DNA of 64,000 nt. It comes from Malachius bipustulatus (lineage: Eukaryota > Arthropoda > Insecta > Coleoptera > Melyridae). The DNA lies in contig OU342639.1 in NCBI GenBank assembly GCA_910589415.1, forward strand, positions 16,376,268 through 16,440,267. Direction: 5' to 3'. Each line of letters starts with the position of its first letter. Within the stretch, counting starts at the first letter, position 1. Below, piece by piece: positions 49,601 to 60,276 of this stretch. The notes below the pieces were generated by a model. The model did no database searches and was not told the DNA's origin. It was given only the letters and a program-made list of their open reading frames with translations. Position numbers and translations under genes: made by a program.

Positions 49601-52600
49601 AGTGGCGTAGAAACAGGGGTCGTTTGACACTTTTCACTCTTTAAAAAAGTAAGGGCTAGGTTTTTTGATGTCTTATTACTTTTTTCTGAATCAACGGTCT
49701 TTTTACAATAAAAAAGCCATACTTGTAATTTGCCCAGAGGCGTCCGTTTTTGAGATATTTTCAATTTTGTGTCAGGACGTCAGTCGCTTTATGTAAAATA
49801 CACTTAAAAATTTCATTTATTAAAATTGCGAAGGTAGCTTTGAAATTTAAATAAACTAATTTTTGGACTTACTTGTCAGTTTAGGACACTTCGAGCAATA
49901 TTAGATAATCATTAGGTAATTTTATGTTAGGTATGTTTTGTTCAATTACTTATGTTTTGTTATGTGTTGAATAGTTTTCTTGACAATAAATATTATTTAA
50001 TTTTCACTTCGGATATGAAATGTCAAACTGACAAGTAAGTCCAAAAATTAGTTTATTTAAATTTCAAAGCTACCTTCGCAATTTTAATAAATGAAATTTT
50101 TAAGTGTATTTTACATAAAGCGACTGATGTCCTGACACAAAATTGAAAATATCTCAAAAACGGACGCCTCTGGGCAAATTAAACAAGTATGGCTTTTTTA
50201 TTGTAAAAAGACCGTTGATTCAGAAAAAAGTAATAAGAAACCTAGCCCTTACTTTTTTAAAGAGTGAAAAGTGTCAAACGACCCCTGTTTCTACGCCACT
50301 GGCTTATTGAAATAAACCGAAAATTTGTTTGATTATTGCTCTTTATAACTTGTTGTTACACAAAAAAAATTGTCTCAGTTGGGTTATTGTTTCAACAAAT
50401 ATTAACCTTTACACTGCGCGAATATATTTCACAGCTCCTCTGTGTATGCGCGATATAAATGCATGTGCGTTTATATACGTTTGGAGCAGCCTGAGTATAC
50501 ATACGTATATAAACGTCCGGAGCAGTCGAACGCTAATCTAACAAAATTCCGACGAAATCTACCAGGACCGTAACCGTGGCCGCTAAAACTCGTATATTTT
50601 ATAACAACGGTATAAAAAATTAAATCTTTATTATTTATACAAAGGATGCACTTTATGAGATAAAAAAATATATTTCTCTGCTTAGGAAATAAAATTCCAT
50701 TAAAAATTAAAAATTCAATACAAGTATGATGCGTTGCCTAAGAATAATAAAATTCAAAATAAATACACTGCTGGAGAAAAAATATGGACACCTTAACTTT
50801 TAGAACTTAAGTATAATAATTTTATTTTTCCTAGGTATTAATAAAAAAAAAATATAGAAAGTCAAGTGTCGGAATTTTTTTGCCAAGCAGCGTAATTATA
50901 ACAAACAGACTATAATAAGTATCATACCTAAATAAATTAACATAAATTTTCTTTAATTAATTGAATCACCTCCGGCATTGAAAACAATAATACTGAAATT
51001 ATTTGAATCCTGTCCAGACATACTCGTATGATCACCCCACCAATATCGCGTATATATACGTTTCGAGCAGCCAACAACTAAAAATTAAAAAAAACAAATT
51101 ATAAGTAGATATGTATTTTTTATTGCTATGAAATTGAATTTACAGCATAAAAAACGTCTTCCTTTGCCTCTAAACAATTTAAAAATCAAAGCGTTTATAT
51201 ACGCTTTGAGCAGTGAAATGCTTTGCGTACATATACGTTTAGAGCAGTGTAAAGGTTAACAAAAGAGTGGTCTGTCGGTCGACTCTTTAACACCCTGTAT
51301 CTCACCAATAAAGCCTTTTCGAAAAGATCCCAGATCAAACGAAAAACCGTTTGGACGGAATCCAGGATGCCTTGAGCTGAGAACTCTGTACTTGGAAAAA
51401 GGGGCCAAAAGCTGTCTGTACAACAAGGTCTCGACAACCTTGGGAAAATAGAGGGATAATGGAAATGGGCCTATAGCTGGCCGCCGGGTCACCCGTGTTT
51501 CCCTTTTTATAAACTGCAGTAATTTTTGATTTTTTTAAAGCCTCTGGCCACGTGCTAGTAAGGAATATTTCATTTGTTAGAGTAGCAAGGATCGGCAAGA
51601 TCACTGGTGCTGTTGTCTTGAGAATCCTGCTGTTCATGCCATGAAACGCAGCAGATCGACTTAGTGTCGATCGTTTGACCGGTTCGCTCTGGGATACGCC
51701 CTCGGAGAGCCATCGATCTCAGGTACCGGGGACAGAGTCGCCAGTTTACTCTCCGCAGCACCTGCAAGGTACCGGTTGAAATCGTCAGCCGCAACAGTCT
51801 CAGGTATCTTGTGCCGCGATTTGTTTGTCCCATTTCGTGCGGAGTTGCCAACCCTCCAAGCCGCTTTACATGGATTCGATTCATTAATTTTTATACTGAT
51901 CATATGCAGCACGTTTTTTATTGATTATTTCGATTTTGTAGAGTTTTTTCAGACTTTTCAGAGACTCAAATGTCGTTTTAACATTATTATTCTGTCTCGC
52001 ATCGATTTGATTGCATCATCGAAGCAATCAAGTCGGAAGGATGCGCAGTCCGTCTTTCTTGGAGGGAAGCACCGGGGCAGAAAGCAGCTGTATTTTTCGA
52101 TCAGACAATCTGCCAGGCCGTCAGCATCCAGTCCCTCATGAGACCTCGCCAACCTGCGCAAACCGGCCCCGGTGATCCTCCTCACATGTCGAGAACTCTC
52201 AGTCACCCTGAGAGCCCCAGGCAATCGCCTCCAAAACCAGACCATCGTGGTCCGACAACGCAGGGCGGGTCATCCATGTACTATAGCGAGGTGCCCAGGC
52301 ATCGATGTGAAAGCATTGTCAATGCATCGATCGCCCCTCGTCGGCTATGTGTTGCATATTCTGAGGCGAAATGTTGTCAAATGTCTTTAAATTCTCTGGT
52401 TAATCTTGCGGGATCCCTTTCCAGGTCCAGAATGTAGTCACCCAGCACACAGACCTCCCCACGGCCACTACCTAAGCCCTCTGATAGGCCCTCAAATCCT
52501 GTGAACAAAGTGTCGTAATTATTTTAAGTGCTATGCCTGTATACACATGCCACTGTGATGTTGCTTTGTGTCAGTTCGACAGCACAACACTCGAGATCCA

Positions 52601-53813
52601 TCTCGGTGCAGACTGTCGACGCAATAACAAAGGGCTTATATTTCAGCTTCACATGGACATAAATGGCAGCCCCGCACGGCAATAATGACATGACAATAAT
52701 AATAGTAATAGCTTTATTGGACATACAGCGTACATGATATCCGAAAGACTTGACGAAAGCAAGTCTGATATTAATGACACAAGCCATAACAAAAATTAGG
52801 TATTACCTGGTAATAATAGCGTAACTTAACGTAAGGAATTAGAAATGGCAATTAAGTAGGTGCAGCTAGACAATAAACAGCATGTGAGATATCAGCCGAA
52901 TTCTAGAGCCTAGAACACACCAATACACTCACACTTCCAAGACTATCAGTTAAAATCTTTTTCTCGATAAGTTTCCTCAAATGCAGAAAGACTCGTGTCA
53001 CAATCGCTCAGAAAACTGTTGCAGAGGTAAACAGACAAGTATGAGAAGCTACATCTAAGTACCGCCCCCACAGAAAAAAAGCTAACTGAATAAATAATCG
53101 GGGACCTGTCTTCACTCCCGTCCTAATCGTTACTTCCAGGAAATCCTTTTTTCCGTCACTTCCCTTGACTTTAGTCTCAAGATCCCCCCGCGATGGCCGG
53201 TGTCAACTCTCCCATTCTCCAGAGGGGGAAAGAGTAGTCCCACTCACGGTTCGTTTTAACAAGTTCTCAAATCTTGTGTGTGTGTCCTTATGAAAGGGAT
53301 AAACTTGTAAAGTAAATTTTCACGGATTTCTCGGCTTGCAAAGTCCAGCTTCTAAGTTAACTTTTTGCACCGACAGGCTATATTTTATCACATTGTAAAG
53401 TAGCTCTGTAAATTGAATTTTTCATGCTTTGATATCAGTATGGAGATTACTGGGCTTTGAAAATACGACGACATACATAGTTTGTTGCAGATTTCCTATC
53501 GAAGTATCTCATTCTGTGGTAACAAATAAGATTAATGTTAATTTTGATTCAACAGGCAACAGCAGGCGAGGAGGTCGGTCGGGGCACAAAACGGCTGAGT
53601 GACGAAGATATTGATTCAGAGGCGAAACGGTCAAGGAAAGAGCCGGCTGCCGATGATCAGCCGACTGCCGATGATCAGCAGCCGGCTGCCGATGATCAGC
53701 CGGCGTCTGCTTCGCAGCCGGCGTCTGCTTCGCAGCCGGCAGCCGGCAGTAGGCAGCAGCCTAAGGAAAAACCGTCTAAAGGCGGCATTAGAGACTATTG
53801 CCACATTTCCTAA
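46608..53813 (+). CDS. unrecognised three-exon gene, disordered nuclear-type protein
   Basis: Coding exons at 46610-46690, 49245-49328 and 53556-53813 join in phase 0 to encode 27+28+85=140 residues. Borders are consensus: CACAG|GTATGT twice, and TTCCAG|GG and CAACAG|GC. Exon 1 (MESQKAAVDDQE) and exon 2 (GTVGEQLEEISEV) are acidic and Gln/Pro-rich. Exon 3 holds a bipartite basic signal, KRLSDEDIDSEAKRSRK, then tandem repeats (ADDQP-type three times, ASASQP twice) and ends GGIRDYCHIS. No fold or family is recognised. The composition suggests an intrinsically disordered nuclear protein. The codons are GC-richer than the surroundings, as in real genes. Exon 1 starts with an acceptor (TTTTTTCAAG|CA), so a 5' non-coding exon is expected upstream. 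AATAAA follows at 53911. The introns carry Tigger, LINE, and TTAA elements. Confidence 0.65.
46791..46975 (-). pseudogene. LINE RT fragment, copy 1
   Basis: The minus strand reads KKGNTGDPASYRPISIIPLF, then SKVVETWLYKQLLAPFSKY and SSRHSGFRPNGFSFDSL, the N-terminal RT region of a Jockey/CR1-like LINE. It lies in intron 1 of the unrecognised gene, in the same orientation as a near-identical piece at 51335-51530. Confidence 0.8.
47160..48960 (-). pseudogene. Tigger/jerky (pogo-clade) DDE_1 transposase relic
   Basis: The minus strand from about 48960 shows a Tigger transposase in pieces: a pipsqueak/CENP-B-like N-terminal remnant near 48590-48830, YNADEPGLHWKLLPGKTYLA (first aspartate, near 48310-48370), IEKQRVTFLACTNAAGTHIL, AWMTAQIFKEWFHKMFIPE, then VKAMLLFDNAASHPP (second aspartate, near 47800-47850) and TPPNVTPLIQPMDQSAIRL (third aspartate, near 47700-47755). 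The acidic tail is at 47160-47380 (PEDQSDNDGSDQDD). Stops, frameshifts and an interruption at 47880-48090 make it dead. It lies in intron 1, antisense to the gene. Its group is the likely source of activity for the CAGTAGAGTC MITEs. Confidence 0.85.
49351..51326. mobile_element. palindromic element with a TTAA MITE inserted; right end truncated
   Basis: The left arm from CAAGGTGTTTCTAAATGGAG (after TA) runs to about 49885. The right arm runs from about 50025 to 50405 and resumes at 51260-51326, ending in CAATAAAGCCTTTTCGAAAA where it meets LINE sequence. Both arms contain CAGGGTGTTAAAGAGTCGAC and CAGTGGCGTAGAAACAGGGG. The last 80 bp or so of the right arm are missing. Confidence 0.85.
50406..51255. 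mobile_element. piggyBac-type MITE flanked by TTAA
   Basis: CCTTTACACTGC and GCAGTGTAAAGG are the ends, with TTAA on both sides (50402-50405 and 51256-51259). The undisrupted sequence of the host arm contains a single TTAA at this point, which proves the insertion. The motif TATATACGTTTGGAGCAG and close variants (with CG, AG, CTTTG changes) occurs five or six times near the two ends in both orientations, so subterminal binding repeats are likely. It is 850 bp with no open frame of note. Confidence 0.92.
51335..52690 (-). pseudogene. LINE relic: endonuclease to N-terminal RT
   Basis: Minus strand. The endonuclease part reads GAAIYVHVKLKYKPFVIAST and ECCAVELTQSNITVACVYR (52560-52680). A linker with stops follows, then a helical region (51700-51990) and the RT start ILPILATLTNEIFLTSTWPE, ALKKSKITAVYKKGNTGDP, SYRPISIIPLF (51440-51620). 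The 51335-51530 part repeats 46791-46975. The copy has several frame changes and ends abruptly at 51326 against the palindromic element. Confidence 0.82.
52691..52870 (-). mobile_element. 3' end fragment of a LINE
   Basis: The minus strand ends CCAATAAAGCTATTACTATT followed by ATTATTGTC, the simple-repeat 3' terminus seen on the other LINEs in this window (compare 55391-55420 and 58562-58600). It is distinct from the endonuclease piece it abuts. Confidence 0.55.
52871..53555. other. remainder of the second intron of the unrecognised gene
   Basis: No gene seen. A GC-richer stretch at 53100-53240 is probably LINE 3' untranslated sequence. Confidence 0.4.
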
Positions 53814-53895
53814 TTTGTTCTTTGATTTGTTCTTTGATTTGTTCTTTGATTTGTTCTTTGATTTGTTCTTTGATTTGTTCTTTGATTTGTTCTTT
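53813..53895 (+). repeat. 12-bp tandem repeat in the 3' untranslated region
   Basis: The unit TTTGATTTGTTC is repeated six full times (53821-53892) plus part of a copy, starting immediately after the stop codon of the unrecognised gene. Confidence 0.95.
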
Positions 53896-53910
53896 TAATA
53901 TGAAATTTAA

Positions 53911-53916
53911 ATAAAA
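53911..53916 (+). terminator. polyadenylation signal AATAAA
   Basis: AATAAA about 100 nt after the stop at 53811-53813, just past the tandem repeat. It fits as the cleavage signal of the unrecognised gene. Confidence 0.6.
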
Positions 53917-54519
53917 AAAAATATAAAAAATATAGCCTCCGTTTTATTATTATTATTTTCCCACAATCAGTGTAAGTCTGTCTGTTATTATTAATATTAA
54001 TTGAATTGTTTGAATTGAATATTATTATAAATTGATATCGAAACTAGGCAGTGAGTCACATTGATAAATAATCACTGAGGTGTATCCAAACAATTATTAT
54101 TCCAAATTTAGTGGATTTTCTTCAGATATCAACTAATTTTTATTAATTACCTTTAAGAGTCTATTTTGTAGTAAACTGAGACAATTACTGTAGGCCCCCC
54201 ACCCCAAGCTATATTCCTGTAATTGATTAGACTTTCAAAAAACGTAACAAATTTTCCCAAAGTATTGTTCTGGATGGTTTGTACCTACATAAGAAAAGGT
54301 AAAAAAATTCAAGTCTTATTTAATATTCCAAGCAGCATTAAAGTAGCAGCCACCGAGATTGGAAGTAATCGTAACTTTCACCAAGTCGTTATATAAGACT
54401 AAATTTATGACACGAAACTTATTATTACCTGAATTTAGACTTTTACTACATAGGTAGTTATGTTTCTTCCTATAGAACCTTTCAAAGTCTAGGAAACATC
54501 GTCACTATACCCTATACCT
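53917..54519. other. no gene seen
   Basis: AT-rich spacer without coding character. Confidence 0.5.
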
Positions 54520-54742
54520 CAGTCAGCCAAAAGATATAGTAATAAAAGTGCGCGGTAAGTTTAAGGTCCAGAAGGTTTGGCAGACCTTATGCATATGCAC
54601 AATAGAATGCCCTCCTAATACGTATTGGTTTACTGGAACCAGGTATTAGGCATTATCTGCCTACAGGGTGTGACTACTTGGACCATAAAAATTAGTGCGC
54701 AGATTTATTGCTATATCTGTTGGCCGACTGAAGCATAATAAA
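54520..54742. mobile_element. small palindromic MITE
   Basis: CAGTCAGCCAAAAGATATAG at the left is mirrored by CTATATCTGTTGGCCGACTG at the right. The arms continue with AGTGCGCGG / AGTGCGCAG and AAGGTCCAGA / TTGGACCATA. It is about 220 bp and non-coding. Confidence 0.72.
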
Positions 54743-55390
54743 CTTACTACCTCAAAATCATTGGATCCTCGAAGAAGTAATGTTAGGATAGTTGCAATGT
54801 CTTCGCAGGTTGCCTAATTAATATTTACTTCAGAGTTTCTTAAACTTAAAAGTAGTTGTTGATGTTCAAAGTAACGTTCTGGCTACCGATGAAAAATAAA
54901 ACACTACAAAGTAATTTTCACCACTTCTTGTTTTACGTCATTCACTTTTAGGTTCCAATTATTACTCTTAAAAAAGGGCAATAAAGTAACGATAACTTGG
55001 ATAGTCATTTCATTACTAAAAGGTGACTTACAGTGCTCACGTCTGCATTTACTTCACAGTCAGATCAGCTCTAATGAGAAAGGACTGACGTTATAATCTG
55101 GGATGTGTTTGGGGCTGTTTGGCGCAAATTGAACTTGGCAGATTATGTACATGTGTCTCACATCAGTTATGTTATTTTATGCATCGGTTTAATATTGACT
55201 TAACTAAACTCGTTGGGTAACTTACTCACTCTGATCTGGTTGATTATAGTTCCAGATAGAACTGTCAGGTATCACTTGGAACTACAAGTAGCTGGCACCC
55301 GGGGGCCGTAGAAGTTGATATACCGTAATCAAATTCGTATGTGCATTTTCTACTTTGCGATAACAATCAGTTTAGAGTTAAAGTTTAGAA
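54743..55390. other. no gene seen
   Basis: AT-rich spacer. No open frame with coding character. Confidence 0.45.
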
Positions 55391-56668
55391 TAATAATAAT
55401 AATAATCTTTATTAGCCCAACAGGAACACCCATTTACAGGACTACATACGAAAATAGATACAATATGGTATCTTGAAATAACAATTTCTTATAGTAACAA
55501 AAGAAAAAAAACAAAACAAAAATTCACGCAATTATGAAGGATAACAATAAAGGTAAATAACAAACAAACAACCTAGTCAAAGTGCCATGCCATGGAATCT
55601 GTCCAATGCAACCCGTTTGATAACACCCAAACTCGAGAAGTTCAAATCACAAAACTGACACACGCCATTGAAGTTCGAACACATAACACTTATAGGTGAT
55701 CTGGCAGATAAGTTAGTTCTAGCCAATTTCAGGTAGAACATATTACTACCCCTCAGGTTGGCCTGAGGAACAGCAAAATTTATGTCACTAAGAAGCGCAG
55801 GGCAGTCGATCCAGTTGTGAATCAATTTATAAAGAAAAACAATAGAATTAATTCTCCTTCTATCACACAAACTTGGCATATCAAATGCCTCCAGGAGCAA
55901 ACCGTAGTCAATTCCTCTAGGAGGGTAAACACCATCTTGCCTAAATTTCAAGTATTTCAGGAATTTTCTTTGAATCCTCTCCAGCAAGTTAATATAAACA
56001 TGGTAAGTGGGATAGAAGATCAGAGAACAATACTCTAGCTTAGATCGAACATACGTAAAATATAGGATCTTTATCGTAGACATGTCACGAAGAGACCTCG
56101 AGTTCCGGACAATGAATCCCAGGGTTTTGTTGGCCGATCTAGCCAAGGCAGAGATGTGACCACTAAATGACATTTTGCTGTCAAATAAGACACCCAAATC
56201 CACAGTCGACTCAAACCTCCCCAAAACTTCATCCCCAAACTTATACATAAACTGAAAAGGATTTCGCATTCTTGTGTAAGACACAACCTTACATTTGGAG
56301 ACATTCAGTTGCAGTCTGTTAATATCGCACCACTCCAAAACGAGACCAAGCTGGCGCTGGAGCTTGATGCAGTCAGCAAGGCAGCTGATTATAGTAAAAA
56401 TCTTCAAGTCGTCAGCAAAAAACAGAGAACGGGTTTCAATCACATAACTAAGGTCATTGATAAAGATAAGAAATAGTAATGGCCCTAAATTCGAACCCTG
56501 AGGAACACCTGACGTAGCTCTGAAATTGCCCGACTTGAATCCATTGTATGACACATACTGGAGTCTCTCGGAAAGGTAGGAATCAAAGAACAATACAAAT
56601 GAAGATACAAATCCAAAATCCACCAATTTGCTAAGGAGCACCGAGTGATCAATTCGATCAGTGAATAC
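55391..56668 (-). mobile_element. 5'-truncated Jockey/CR1-like LINE
   Basis: On the minus strand the element runs from 56668 to a 3' terminus of ATTATT repeats (55391-55406), preceded by GGGCTAATAAAG. The frame 56641-55577 (354 codons) is intact and starts just inside the RT domain (DRIDHSVLLSKL). It includes TSGVPQGSNLGPLLF and LFFADDLKIF (catalytic aspartates, near 56410-56440), then VRSKLEYCSLIFYP, RIQRKFLKYLKFRQDG and PRGIDYGLLL. It lacks the endonuclease and ORF1. The clean frame points to a recent insertion. It is not identical to the LINE at 44478. Confidence 0.92.
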
Positions 56669-58561
56669 TTTAAATATCCAGTTGGGAGGCCAATTTTACT
56701 TTCAGGTGATTTCCTGCTATTGACGCCATTTTATTAAGTCGCGTAACATGAAACCAATTTTTGTTTATTTACTTTTTATTCATAAAAGTAGGTTTTCTTA
56801 CGTTAAAACAACTCATAGTGTGTCATGTGTAATACGAATATTCATTTTGATAACTTCTTGTAATATTTTTTGGAAAAATTGTTCACTTGGTCAAAGTTGT
56901 TTTTTTCGACCTCTGACCATTCATCGTAATTCACGATAAAGTTATCATGGTTTCAATTTTCAACTCACTGATAATCACTAAATAAGCCAAAGATTATTCT
57001 GATAATATTCTGTAATATTAACTAACTTCTATTAATTTTTTTTGAATCAGTAAAAGTGGGCAGCGCGATTTTGTGGAAATGACGTAGTGAATTGTTTTCG
57101 TAGTTGCAGGGCAAAACGAGTGAGTAGTCGACAGCGTGTGAGATAAAAAGGAGTTTCCATTTAAGTAGCGGAACTTGGTACCATTATTTGCAGTACTGTC
57201 GCTACAACATATCCCTCGCCTGAAAATTGTTCCCCATTTTCGTTATAGAACTGTTCTAATTCCGTTCACATAACCGTGCAATGGCAAAAAAAACTCTAAG
57301 CTCGGGTGATAGTCGTTGATATGAAGTCAAGACAAAAAATGCTGCCTGGGATGCAATCGATATGTTTATCCCATCTCCCAAAGGTATTCAATTATTAACT
57401 ACCAAAGTTCATGTAAAGCGTCTCTTTCCAATTGAGTGACAGTTTGTTGACCGCTAGCAAGTTACTTTCAACTACTGATTTATCTTAACGCTGCTCGACA
57501 GTCTCCCAGCTTGCCCTGCGGACACAACTACTTCCCTAAATTGTAAAAATAATTTGATCCATTTGTTAAATATGCGTTAGGAGCCCTGCGTATAGGCTAG
57601 TTCCTGGTCGTCTCACTTTCACCTCCATTAACATCGGGGGACAATGGAACGGGACGCCATTAGATCCGAAGGGCGTCCCTTGTGGTAGTTGCAGTGCTGG
57701 AGCTGGACGGGTGATCATTCATTCCTTTCATCAGGAAACCTTGCATCGGTTGAAAAAAAGTCACAAGATCAAATTTACTCAGAAATAAAAGAGGAATTTT
57801 GAAAAATAAAATGAAAAATAATTTTATTTCATAAAAAAGCAGTGGCGTACTATTTTTTGTTTTCAAAAATATCAAAATATCAAGTGTAACGCGACTTGCA
57901 CGAACGTCACTGCCACAATAATAACTAAAAGTTAGGGAAATGCCTCTTGATGCATTGGAAGGTGTACATCTTGATTCTTATCAAAGTTATTATTAAAAAA
58001 CGATTTTTTCTTGAAACTTCAACACCATGTAGTTAAAAAGTTAAGCCTCTTATTAGGACATACGTTTATACTGACTTTTTTTCCTAAAATGATCTCATCA
58101 ATCACCCCTTGAATTTTCTCGGTTCATTTTAGATACACCCTGTATAACTTGGTAATTACCTCCAAATATAAAGAATACACCACCTACCTACCTACTGTGT
58201 TCCATTATGTTTTTTAATTAACAGAGATGAATAAAATATCTTGGATAAAAGTAAATTAAAAGTGCCATTTTACCCTACACTGTAGATTAAAGTGTGAAAC
58301 CAGTTAATAATTATTGTTGATTTCCTTTCATGTAATAAATTGTAATATGATGTAAAATATTGTTGTGGCAACATATAAAACAGTCTGAGGTTATGATGGA
58401 ATGAATCAGCGCTCCTGTATCAAGCAAGAGAATATAAATTGTACTTAAATAATGAAAATAACCCAAGAAAGACCGGAAGCATTGAAAATATTTTAAGGTG
58501 GAAGTCAGTATGGAAGGCCTCCCACTACAATCTACTATTTATGATATGATATTTTGTGATA
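56669..58561. other. no gene seen; one solo element arm
   Basis: Near 57835-58142 a one-armed relic carries CAGTGGCGTACTATTTT and ends ATACACCCTG followed by TA. The plus frame 56748-56939 and minus frame 57660-57875 lack recognisable similarity. Confidence 0.4.
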
Positions 58562-58720
58562 TAATAATAATAATAATATTAATAAGAACTTTATTTTCCA
58601 ACAGGTGGTTAATGTCACCCAATTACAGGAAAAGTTAAACTCTATAAATAAATACAAATATCACAATACGCAGTAATAATATCGTACATAATTGCCTATG
58701 CCAGCAAACTAATAAAAAAG
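58562..58720 (-). mobile_element. LINE 3' end fragment
   Basis: AATAATAATAATAATATTAA then GAACTTTATTTTCCAACAGG is the reverse complement of a LINE terminus with an (ATT)n tail, resembling the end at 55391. Only the extreme 3' part is present. Confidence 0.55.
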
Positions 58721-58978
58721 ATATTTGCCTTTTGTTTTTCTTGCGTGATTCTCACACCCACGTTTATCGCGCAACACAAACAGTTTTTGCCGTCAAGTCA
58801 GGTCAGGTCAGGTCAAACTAATTAAAATTACTGGAACATCTTCAAACATCGAAATAAGCTACTAAATCGCGGTTTGACGTTGTTGTTACTTCCGAGTTGC
58901 ATGTAGCTGTCACCTGACTGACGTCACAGGCTGCGCGCTGACATATAGCTTGTTTATTTCTATCACGACTAAGATATA

Positions 58979-59668
58979 CAGGGTGTTAAGAAAATGACGG
59001 ATAAACTCTTCAGTACATTGTAGGGGACACTCAGTAAAGTACGGGAAAAATAATTTTAAAAAATCCAGAGCTACGTTGTAAAAGATATAAGCAAAATATT
59101 GAACAATAAATTTGGCAACGTTTAACACGATAACTGCTGGTATTTGGTAATTTCGTCTAATTTCTAACAATGTAGGTAGTCAAGGTATCAAAACCTTGAG
59201 CCAAATGCTTTTTTTTCAGCATCTTAGAAAAGAAAAAAAATCTTGTTAAATTTTCCAAGACAGTAATACATCTTAAGCAATTTTTTTAATTGACAACTAT
59301 TAAGGTACCCTTTTTTTTTTAAAGAGGGAGCATCGGTCTTAACTGTGTAGGTAAGACATAGTCGCTCCACTCTGGTAATTTGGCTTTGAGCACGAACTCT
59401 TTAGCCACACACACTTGGCTAAACTTGAGCCAGCGGAGAACCACTTGGCCACGCAAGTCACTCCAGGTACCCTTTTTATATCTGTAAAATAATTTATTTT
59501 TTTGCAAACAGTGCAAACACTGAAAAACAAAGATAGTAAAATGTTAACTTTGGCATTTTTTATCTCAGCAAATTGAAGACCAGAATTTTTTTAATTATTT
59601 TTCCCGTACTCTACTGAGTGCCCCTACAATGTACTGAAGAGTTTATCCGTCATTTTCTTAACACCCTG
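58979..59668. mobile_element. palindromic MITE, CAGGGTGTTAAGAAAATG family
   Basis: Starts CAGGGTGTTAAGAAAATGAC and ends GTCATTTTCTTAACACCCTG, flanked by TA. The arms of about 250-320 bp are interrupted by a SINE in the right half. Confidence 0.9.
59316..59464 (-). mobile_element. short tRNA-derived SINE with poly(A)
   Basis: On the minus strand the insert has a tRNA-Leu/Ser-like box A (TGGCCAAGTGG, near 59443-59453), a weaker box B-like GAGTTCGTGCTCA (near 59391-59403), and ends in a poly(A) run (59311-59323 as T on plus). AGGTACCCTTTTT flanks it on both sides (59303-59315 and 59465-59477), a 13-bp target duplication. It is about 145 bp and non-coding. The two minus open frames over it are chance. 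Confidence 0.72.
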
Positions 59669-60276
59669 TATAATACATAGTTTGTATAGCCCGAGGTATA
59701 GAGCCCATGATACTACTACCACTGCCACCTTTACTTACAAGCCGTGATGGTCGATGTGGCAACACTGCAGTAGGCTGGAGTGGTAGGACTACTGTCTACT
59801 GTTCTATTCTATTATTCTATTAAAGTAGAACTGGAAACAGCTGTTTACCAAGAAAGTTTTTCTTTCATCAATGTTTCATTAAGAATGATTAAAATTTTTA
59901 TTATTGATTGCTTAATTTTGAGTAATAGTAGGTACCAATTGAAGTATTTAGGTACCTACTTAATTATTTCAAAAATATGATAAATTCAAACCAATATTTA
60001 TAATTATTGAACACTTAAAAACACAAATGGAAGCTTGGGAAATGAAATTACTGTTATGCTTTTCAGACAATAAAATTTATTGAATACTCCTTACATAAAT
60101 ATTAAACATAAAAATACATTAAAACAAAAATATCATTTTATTGTTGCCAGTTTTCGTTTTTTCATTGAAGTATTCATGTGGGTTTACTTTTTAACTTAGA
60201 ATAATTATTTAGTAAAATATTACCGAACACATGAATTAACTTATTAAAAAGTTTATCAAAGTTATTTTCACACTTT
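59669..60276. other. no gene seen
   Basis: AT-rich DNA. It may contain the 3' flank of the P-element relic that follows on the minus strand. Confidence 0.4.

Noticed and set aside
51776..52437. Plus-strand open frames of about 100-120 codons
   Set aside because: Antisense shadows of the LINE endonuclease/RT relic on the minus strand.
53599..53898. 99-codon plus frame with FDLF repeats
   Set aside because: Out-of-frame reading of exon 3 of the unrecognised gene and of the 12-bp tandem repeat.
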